Below are positions 1 to 4,818 of a DNA stretch of 6,654 bases, one piece after another. The position numbers and the translations under genes were made by a program. The stretch lies in assembly GCA_052034175.1 (NCBI GenBank), contig JBPOIX010000053.1, positions 1 through 6,654 of the forward strand. Reading direction: 5' to 3'. Each line of letters opens with the position of its first letter. The stretch's first letter is position 1. Below the pieces are notes generated by a model. That model was not told where the DNA came from. It saw only the letters and a list, made by a program, of their open reading frames with translations, and did not search any database. This DNA is from UBA668 sp052034175. GTDB lineage: Bacteria > Actinomycetota > Acidimicrobiia > Acidimicrobiales > Ilumatobacteraceae.

Positions 1-1086
1 CAGCGCCCACCGGCCGACGGGAACACCCCACTGGCCAGGCGCGGGCGAGTCGATCCACTCTCTCAGCGCGCCCGGCGCGCACGCGTTCGCCGGAAGGGAG
101 TCCGCCCCCGGGGCGGCGAGCGAGCACGCCCGGCGCAGCGCAGCCCGGACGGCGGGGGTGATGCGCACCCCGTCCGGCGTGGAGGCCCAGCGGTACCCGG
201 CGCCACGCGCCGGCCAACCCTGCTCCGCGAGCGCCGCGCCGTAGGCGTCGCACACCGAACGCAGCACGGGGTCGTGCGCGAGGCGCACCCGCGGGAGCGC
301 CCCGGCATGCTTGGACAGCTGCCACGGCACCGAGGGGTCGTACCCGCTGAAGTGCATCAGGCGCACGCGGGCGCCACCCGCGTGCAGCACTCCGTCCACC
401 AGGTTGAGCGGGCGCTCGTGCAGGTTCCAGTACGCCACGTTCAGCCCGGGGTCGCGGAGCACGGTGGGCTCCCACAGGGCCGGGGCCCAGTCGACCCACC
501 GCTGGTCGGTGAACAGCGCCCGCGGCAGGTCGACGACGGCCTCGGTGGCCAGCCGCTCGGCCCACCATGCGAGGAACTCCCGGCCGCTCTGGCCGACCGC
601 GACCATTCCGAGGTTGAAGATGCCGGAGTGCCGAATGCGGTCCTCCGCCGGCTCCAGCCCGTCCCGTGGGAGCGGCGTGAGCACGTGCGGCGTGAGCGCG
701 ATGCCCGTGGCCTCCGCGGCATCGAACATGTCGTCCAGCCGGCCGAGCAGCAGCATGTCCGGGTCGAGATAGAGGGCACTGCGGTGCTCCTCCACCAACC
801 GCTGGAGCAAGGCGGCCTTCAGCGCGGTGGCGAACTCGAGCACGTCGTAGATCGCCATCATCTGCCGCAGTTGCGGCTCCGGCAGGGCCAGGTCGGCGAG
901 GGTGAACACCTCGCCCGGCAGGTCCACCGCTGGTTGCTCCCCGAGGTCGGTGTCGATGAGCAGGGTGACGAAGCGGTGGTCCGGGTGGTGCTGCAGGTAG
1001 GACCCGGCCATCACCCTCGCCTGCGGCGCGTAGTTGCTGTCGATGATGGTGCACGCCACGCGTGTCGGCGTGTGGCCCGCGGTCAT
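1..1086 (-). CDS. Glycosyltransferase, GT-A/GT8-like, partial (C-terminus beyond left edge)
   Basis: Likely transfers a sugar from a nucleotide-sugar donor to a surface polysaccharide or glycan acceptor in the cytoplasm; donor and acceptor are unknown. The visible part is 362 codons from ATG at 1086 with no stop. It opens with a GT-A-like strand (VACTIIDSNYAPQARVMAGS, about residues 10-29). YLDPDMLLLG follows, with a DxD-type metal/nucleotide site at D108-P109-D110. Then come HSGIFNLGMVAV, a DQRWVDW block (194-200), NVAYWNLHER, and HFSGYDP (245-251). These blocks in this order are typical of bacterial glycosyltransferases found in capsule or O-antigen-type loci; that is family knowledge, not a search result. 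The start is fixed by the ATGA overlap with the stop of the coiled-coil gene upstream, so translation is probably coupled; no strong Shine-Dalgarno is visible. Residues after about 252 are poorly conserved and the true C-terminus is unknown. Class is confident, specificity is not. Confidence 0.85.
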   Translation of the reverse strand, partial: MTAGHTPTRVACTIIDSNYAPQARVMAGSYLQHHPDHRFVTLLIDTDLGEQPAVDLPGEVFTLADLALPEPQLRQMMAIYDVLEFATALKAALLQRLVEEHRSALYLDPDMLLLGRLDDMFDAAEATGIALTPHVLTPLPRDGLEPAEDRIRHSGIFNLGMVAVGQSGREFLAWWAERLATEAVVDLPRALFTDQRWVDWAPALWEPTVLRDPGLNVAYWNLHERPLNLVDGVLHAGGARVRLMHFSGYDPSVPWQLSKHAGALPRVRLAHDPVLRSVCDAYGAALAEQGWPARGAGYRWASTPDGVRITPAVRAALRRACSLAAPGADSLPANACAPGALREWIDSPAPGQWGVPVGRWAL

Positions 1087-1454
1087 CGCCCGGCCCGGCG
1101 GCGCAGCGCGGCGTAGACCCGGCGCGGGCCTGCCGCAAGCCGCCAGATGCGGGTGGCCTCGATCTCGTCCACGAGTGCCGCCCTCGCACGCAGCGTCGCC
1201 AGTTCGCCGTCGTCGACCGCGGGTGCGGAAGCGGCCAGCAGTCGCACGTTCAGTTCACGGGCCGCAACCGCCGCTGCCTGTGCGTCGGCCGCCGCGGTGT
1301 GTGCGGCCTGGAGCGCCGCGCGCAGTTCGGCGATCTCGAGCCGCAGCGCCGACAGATCGGCCCCTGCGTGGGCAGCGGCCCCTGCGGGCTCGGCGGCCCC
1401 TGCGGGCTCGGCGGGCAGGCAGGGCTCGGCGCGGGAGGTCGGCTCCGAGGTCAC
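1083..1454 (-). CDS. Small coiled-coil protein resembling the tail of surface-glycan glycosyltransferases
   Basis: A 123-aa protein starting at GTG 1454 and ending in a TGA that overlaps the glycosyltransferase ATG. Residues 1-32 are low-complexity and Ala/Pro/Glu-rich, with AEPAGA twice in a row encoded by an 18-bp tandem repeat. Residues 34-70 (from LSALRLEIAELRAALQAAH) form a predicted helix with heptad-like leucine/alanine spacing, probably a coiled coil. The C-terminus has TRIWRLAAGPRRVYAALRRR (101-120), close to the S/T-R-x-W-R-L/V-T/A-x-P-x-R segment that often ends glycosyltransferases and methyltransferases of polysaccharide clusters. The basic end could contact membrane lipid or a partner enzyme; that is inference. 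No signal peptide or transmembrane segment is seen. The ATGA coupling suggests stoichiometric production with the glycosyltransferase, for example as a scaffold or oligomerisation module. No catalytic motif is visible. The reading frame is supported by coupling and by the conserved tail. Confidence 0.72.
   Translation of the reverse strand: MTSEPTSRAEPCLPAEPAGAAEPAGAAAHAGADLSALRLEIAELRAALQAAHTAAADAQAAAVAARELNVRLLAASAPAVDDGELATLRARAALVDEIEATRIWRLAAGPRRVYAALRRRAGR
1375..1410. repeat. 18-bp perfect tandem repeat (two copies) inside the coiled-coil gene
   Basis: The unit gcggcccctgcgggctcg occupies 1375-1392 and again 1393-1410, with a further partial gcggg after it. It is an exact multiple of three and encodes an Ala/Glu/Pro/Gly hexapeptide repeated in the disordered N-terminal part of the 123-aa protein, so changes in copy number would keep the frame. 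Confidence 0.9.
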
Positions 1455-1461
1455 GGTGAGA

Positions 1462-1467
1462 AGGCTA
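1462..1467 (-). promoter_or_regulatory. Candidate -10 element (TAGCCT) for a near-leaderless coiled-coil/glycosyltransferase transcript
   Basis: On the minus strand TAGCCT (TANNNT pattern) lies 7 nt before the GTG at 1454. Transcription would then begin at or next to the start codon, which fits the lack of a Shine-Dalgarno in the 43-bp gap after the dehydrogenase gene. No convincing -35 was seen. A short degenerate motif such as this can occur by chance, and read-through from the upstream gene is equally possible. Confidence 0.3.
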
Positions 1468-1497
1468 CCCGTGCACTTGCCGAGCGTCCCGTCGGAG

Positions 1498-4008
1498 TCA
1501 GGCGCGGATGCGGGCGTTGGTGGGGTCGTAGAGCGGCTTCAGTGACACCTGCACCGGGTACTGGGCGCCGTTGATCTCGGCAGTCCAGCTACCTTCGGCA
1601 AGCCACGACGGTGTGGCCGCCTCGGTGTCCGCGTCCGCCGCTCTCGGCCCGACCATCGCCAGCCCGACGGCGCCGCCGACGGTGTGGCCGAACGACCCGG
1701 CGCGCACATACCCGACCTGCACCCCATCGCGTCGCAGCACCTCGGCGTGGTACAGCAGGGGTTGCGGGTCGAGCACCTGGACGGACACCAGCCTTTGGCG
1801 CCGCGGCAACCCGCGGCGCGCGGCCAGCGCACCCAGCCCGTTGAAGCCACCCGGCTTGTCCCAGGCGATGGCGAAGCCGAACCCGGCATCGAGCGGGCAG
1901 TCCGTGTTGTCGATGTCGTGGCCGTAGTCCCGGTACCCCTTCTCCATCCGCAGGCTGGCCAGCGCCTTCAGCCCCGCGTGCCGCAGCCCGAACGCCTCGC
2001 CCGCCGCCACAAGCACATCGTGCACGTGCAGCGCCTGTTCTGCCGGCACGTACAGCTCATAACCCAACTCGCCGAGGTAGGTGATGCGGACGCACAACAC
2101 CCGGGCGTACCCGAGGTCGATCTCGCGGGCAGTGCGGAACGGAAACGCCTCGTTGGAGAGATCAGCCGACGTCAGCGACTGGAGCAACTGGCGCGACCGT
2201 GGCCCCTGCACGTTCAGCTGCGCCAGACCGGCGGTGACGTCGGTGGTGAACGCGTGGCCGGCGGTGGCGCACGCCCGCTGCAGCTGCGACTCCACATGCC
2301 GGTGCGCGGTGTCCGTGGCCACCACCATGAACGACTCGTCCATCAGCTTGGTGACGGTGAGGTCCGCTTCCAGCAGCCCTCGCTCGTTCAGCCATTGGGT
2401 GTAGGTGATCTCACCCGCGGTGCCGTTGACGGCATTGGCCGACAGCCGGTCGAGCACTGCCCCGGCGTCGCGCCCCTGCACCCGGAACTTCGACATGAAG
2501 CTCATGTCCATCAGGATCACGCCGTCGCGGCAGGCCCGGTGCTCGGCCTCCCAGGTGGCCCACCAGGACGGCCGGCCCCACGTGAGCGGGCCGCCGTCCG
2601 CCACCTGCCCGGGCCCGGCGAACCAGTCCGCCCCTTCCCACCCGCTGACATCGCGGAAGTAGGCGCCCTGTTCCACCAGGCGCTGGTGCAGCGGCGAGCG
2701 CTTCGCCCCTCGCGCCGTCTGCAGCGCCTTGTTCGGGTAGTGGCATTGGTACACCATGCCCAGGCTCTCCACGGTCCGCGTGCGGCGGTACTCCGGTGTC
2801 GTCTGGTACGGCTGAAGGCGCGCCGGGTGCATGCCGGTGACGTCGGCGCCGGGGTCGCCGTCGACGATCCAGTGGGCCACCAGGCGCCCCAGGCCGCCGC
2901 CGGTGAGGATGCCGATCGAGTTCAGCCCTGCGGCCACGAAGTAGTTCTCCACCTCGGGTGCCGGCCCGATGATCGGGCGCAGGTCGGGGGTGAAGCTCTC
3001 CGGCCCGCAGAAGAAGGTGCGAATGCCGATGTCGAAGGACTGCGGCACGCGGGACATCGCTGCCTCGACGTAGGGGCCCATGCGATCCCAGTCCGGCTGG
3101 ATCGAGGTGAAGGAGGAGTCCTGCGGAATGCCGCCGACGTTCCATGGCGCGCAGACCGGCTCGAACAGGCCGATCATCAACCCGCCGACCTCCTCGCGGT
3201 AGTAGCCGAAGTTGGAGGGGTCTTCGATCACCGGCCACGAGGGGTCGAGCCCCTCCATCTGCTCGGTGATCAGGTAGTAGTGCTCCGCAGCCTGGAGCGG
3301 AATGCTCACTCCGCTGCGGGCGCCCAATTGCCGGGCCCACATGCCGGCGGCATTCACCACGTACTCGCACTCGATCGTGCCGTGGTCGGTGACGACGGAA
3401 TGCACGCGGCCGCCACGCACCACGACGTCCTGCACTGCCACACCTTGGGCGATCGTGACACCCGTCTGCCGCGCCCCCTTGGCCATGCTCATCGTCACGT
3501 CCACGGGGTTCACCCGGCCGTCGCCTGCCACGTAGAAGCCGGCCAGCAGGTCGTCCGTGCGGGCCAGTGGGAACATGTCCGCGACCTCCCGCGGCGACAG
3601 CTCCTGCACGTCGACACCGCAGTGGCGGTTGAACGTGCTGACTCGGCGGTACTCCTCGAGCCGCCCTTCGTCCGCCGCCAGTTCGATGAAGCCGACCGGC
3701 TTGAACCCGGTCGCCAGGCCGGTCTCGGCTTCCAGACGGGAGTACAGGTCGCGCGTGTACTTCCTCAGCTCGGTGGACGTCTCCGACGTCGACCCGAACG
3801 TCACCATCAGGCCGGCGGCGTGCCAGGTGGTGCCCGACGTCAACTGGTCGCGTTCCACCAACACGGTGTCGGTCCAGCCGAGGTGGCCGAGGTGGTAGGC
3901 GATGGACGTGCCGATGATGCCGCCGCCGATGACGACGACGCGGGCACGGGACGGCAGGGGTGTGGTGGAGGTCACGCGGCTCATGGTTCCTTCGGTACGA
4001 ACTGCCAT
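1498..4008 (-). CDS. Sarcosine/dimethylglycine dehydrogenase-like FAD enzyme with folate-binding GcvT domain
   Basis: Probably oxidatively demethylates an N-methyl amino acid (sarcosine, dimethylglycine or a relative) with FAD and passes formaldehyde-level carbon to tetrahydrofolate as 5,10-methylene-THF; cytoplasmic, no signal peptide. The 836-aa length matches the full family. The DAO domain (about 23-386) has the GGGIIG dinucleotide fold (G28, G30, G33), E52 ending the second strand, and TSGTTWHAAGL with H63, the residue that holds FAD covalently in mitochondrial homologues. H243 (AEHYYLITE) is a candidate active-site residue. A linker domain (about 388-445) carries YQCHYPNKA and RSPLHQRL. 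The GcvT-like domain (about 447-716) has NERGLLEADLTV with D549 where GcvT keeps its folate-site aspartate, and RITYLGELGYELYVP. A C-terminal barrel (about 735-830) follows. The loop after H63 is closer to sarcosine dehydrogenase, so the substrate is undecided. ATG 4008 has AGGTGG 4 nt upstream; Met9 (ATG 3984) is the alternative start. No glycine-cleavage, glyA or soxBDAG genes lie nearby. Confidence 0.9.
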   Translation of the reverse strand: MAVRTEGTMSRVTSTTPLPSRARVVVIGGGIIGTSIAYHLGHLGWTDTVLVERDQLTSGTTWHAAGLMVTFGSTSETSTELRKYTRDLYSRLEAETGLATGFKPVGFIELAADEGRLEEYRRVSTFNRHCGVDVQELSPREVADMFPLARTDDLLAGFYVAGDGRVNPVDVTMSMAKGARQTGVTIAQGVAVQDVVVRGGRVHSVVTDHGTIECEYVVNAAGMWARQLGARSGVSIPLQAAEHYYLITEQMEGLDPSWPVIEDPSNFGYYREEVGGLMIGLFEPVCAPWNVGGIPQDSSFTSIQPDWDRMGPYVEAAMSRVPQSFDIGIRTFFCGPESFTPDLRPIIGPAPEVENYFVAAGLNSIGILTGGGLGRLVAHWIVDGDPGADVTGMHPARLQPYQTTPEYRRTRTVESLGMVYQCHYPNKALQTARGAKRSPLHQRLVEQGAYFRDVSGWEGADWFAGPGQVADGGPLTWGRPSWWATWEAEHRACRDGVILMDMSFMSKFRVQGRDAGAVLDRLSANAVNGTAGEITYTQWLNERGLLEADLTVTKLMDESFMVVATDTAHRHVESQLQRACATAGHAFTTDVTAGLAQLNVQGPRSRQLLQSLTSADLSNEAFPFRTAREIDLGYARVLCVRITYLGELGYELYVPAEQALHVHDVLVAAGEAFGLRHAGLKALASLRMEKGYRDYGHDIDNTDCPLDAGFGFAIAWDKPGGFNGLGALAARRGLPRRQRLVSVQVLDPQPLLYHAEVLRRDGVQVGYVRAGSFGHTVGGAVGLAMVGPRAADADTEAATPSWLAEGSWTAEINGAQYPVQVSLKPLYDPTNARIRA

Positions 4009-4015
4009 TGAACCA
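3984..4015. promoter_or_regulatory. Possible operator: nested inverted repeats at the divergent start region
   Basis: TGGTTC (3984-3989) is mirrored by GAACCA (4010-4015) across 20 bases. Inside it lie GTTC (3986-3989)/GAAC (3999-4002) and TTCG (3991-3994)/CGAA (3998-4001). The arms are short and partly inside the dehydrogenase reading frame if ATG 4008 is used, but would be wholly non-coding if translation starts at 3984. The position between two divergent genes is what makes it worth listing; no specific regulator can be named. Confidence 0.2.
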
Positions 4016-4018
4016 CCT
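4013..4018 (-). promoter_or_regulatory. Ribosome binding site (AGGTGG) deciding the dehydrogenase start
   Basis: On the minus strand AGGTGG sits 4 nt before ATG 4008, a workable distance. The competing ATG at 3984 is preceded by GAAGGA, which pairs well with the anti-SD but ends only 3 nt before the codon, closer than usual. This favours 4008, though the eight residues it adds are not recognisably conserved. Confidence 0.5.
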
Positions 4019-4021
4019 GAC

Positions 4022-4027
4022 TACGGT
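4022..4027 (+). promoter_or_regulatory. Candidate -10 element (TACGGT) for leaderless transcription of the SCO6745-family gene
   Basis: TACGGT fits the actinobacterial TANNNT -10 pattern and is followed by exactly six bases before ATG 4034, placing +1 on the A of the start codon. No Shine-Dalgarno precedes this ATG, as expected for a leaderless message. No good -35 is visible at the usual distance. The element lies in the 25-bp gap to the divergent dehydrogenase start, next to that gene's ribosome binding site. Confidence 0.45.
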
Positions 4028-4033
4028 GCCCCC

Positions 4034-4771
4034 ATGGACGACCTCGAACTCGTGAACAGCACCAGCGGCCTCATCAACCAACTCGGTGCCGCCTTCTACT
4101 TCGCACCCGAGACCGTGGCGCGTGGGGCCGAACTCGGCCTCGACACGTTCGGCTTCTACGCCCTCGGCCGCGGCGGCGTGCTCGGCGATGTCGAGCCGGC
4201 CGTCGTATCGGCCGCCTTCGGGTACTTCCACCCCACGCTGGTGGCACGCCTGTGGAACGCCGGCAAGCAGATCTGCTCCCCGCGGGTGGCGGCCGCCGCC
4301 TACTCGGAGTGCTGCGCGGCGCACGGCCGGCGCACCCTCGGCGGGGTGGCGGGTCTGGACGGGTTCGTGGCTGCCGCGGAGAAGGTGCTGGCGGCGTGCG
4401 ACGGCGACGGCCTGTCGCTGTTCGCCGGAGTCGCCGCGGAGCCCGCAGCCACCGACGCCCCCGGCCGCGCGATGCAGCTGATCGCCATCCTGCGCGAGTA
4501 CCGCGGAAGCGCCCACCTGGTGGCCTTGCGGGCGTCGGGCGTGAGTTCCAAGGACGCCCACTTCGTCAAGCGCCCGAACGACGTGAAGATGTTCGGCTGG
4601 GCCCCGGAGGACGGCCCGGTGATCGACGACGGGTTGGCGGCGCGGATGGCCGCCGCGGAAGCCCTCACCGACCAGATCGTGCTTCCGGCCTTCGCCGTGC
4701 TCGATGCCACGGAGCGTGGCGCCCTCGTCGAAGGCCTGCGCGCCGTGGCAGCGGCGCTCGGAGGCGGCTGA
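4034..4771 (+). CDS. SCO6745-family protein, unknown function
   Basis: A 245-aa soluble protein with no signal peptide or membrane segment. It resembles the actinobacterial SCO6745 family (sometimes labelled SalK-like or winged-helix HTH_67), whose biochemical role is not established. Recognisable blocks are AAFYFAPE (19-26) near the start, then GLDTFGFYALGRGGVLGDV and a PAVVSAAFGYFHPTLVARLW segment. The family-typical LREYRGSAHLVAL follows (from 153; R157, G158 and H161 stand out), then a helical C-terminus with ALTDQIVLPAF. Many relatives are nearer 270-300 aa, so this is a somewhat short member. ATG 4034 was chosen because the protein becomes family-like at once, and because an upstream in-frame start at 3902 would overlap the divergent dehydrogenase by about 107 bases and add a proline/methionine-rich, non-conserved stretch. 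It starts 25 bp from the divergent dehydrogenase and is followed after 47 bp by a flavoprotein on the same strand, so shared control in either direction is possible. Family assignment is from recalled motifs only. Confidence 0.78.
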   Translation: MDDLELVNSTSGLINQLGAAFYFAPETVARGAELGLDTFGFYALGRGGVLGDVEPAVVSAAFGYFHPTLVARLWNAGKQICSPRVAAAAYSECCAAHGRRTLGGVAGLDGFVAAAEKVLAACDGDGLSLFAGVAAEPAATDAPGRAMQLIAILREYRGSAHLVALRASGVSSKDAHFVKRPNDVKMFGWAPEDGPVIDDGLAARMAAAEALTDQIVLPAFAVLDATERGALVEGLRAVAAALGGG

Positions 4772-4806
4772 CCCGTCGGGTTCTTGGTCGCTGCCGCGGA
4801 CCGCGC

Positions 4807-4812
4807 CATGAT
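4807..4812 (+). promoter_or_regulatory. Weak candidate -10 element (CATGAT) before the flavoprotein gene
   Basis: CATGAT, four of six matches to TATAAT, ends six bases before ATG 4819, the spacing expected for a leaderless start. No clear Shine-Dalgarno is seen in the 47-bp gap (4772-4818), and no terminator hairpin with a T-run follows the previous gene. Co-transcription with the SCO6745-family gene is therefore also possible. Confidence 0.22.
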
Positions 4813-4818
4813 GGACCG

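Noticed and set aside
274..1116. A 280-codon open frame on the plus strand opposite the glycosyltransferase
   Set aside because: The minus-strand frame carries the DxD, DQRWVD and HFSGYDP blocks and couples to the upstream gene. The plus-strand frame is an antisense shadow.
3877..3894. A 9-bp tandem repeat (gccgaggtg twice)
   Set aside because: It encodes LGHLGH at the end of the first FAD-binding helix and fits normal coding sequence; two copies of 9 bp are unremarkable at this base composition.
1684..4011. A 775-codon open frame on the plus strand opposite the dehydrogenase gene
   Set aside because: It mirrors the codons of a clearly conserved enzyme in very GC-rich DNA, where stop codons are rare in antisense frames. 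Its product is rich in Arg/His/Pro and shows no domain.
3902..4033. An N-terminal extension of the SCO6745-family protein to an ATG at 3902
   Set aside because: It would overlap the N-terminal FAD motif of the divergent dehydrogenase and adds a non-conserved stretch; ATG 4034 has a well-placed -10 element.
2411..4561. A 716-codon open frame on the minus strand overlapping the dehydrogenase and the SCO6745-family gene
   Set aside because: It runs out of frame through two recognisable genes and encodes Arg/Gly-rich low-complexity sequence, so it is a compositional artefact.
4772..4818. A possible terminator between the SCO6745-family gene and the flavoprotein gene
   Set aside because: Only 4-bp stems such as GGTC/GACC can be drawn and no T-run follows.
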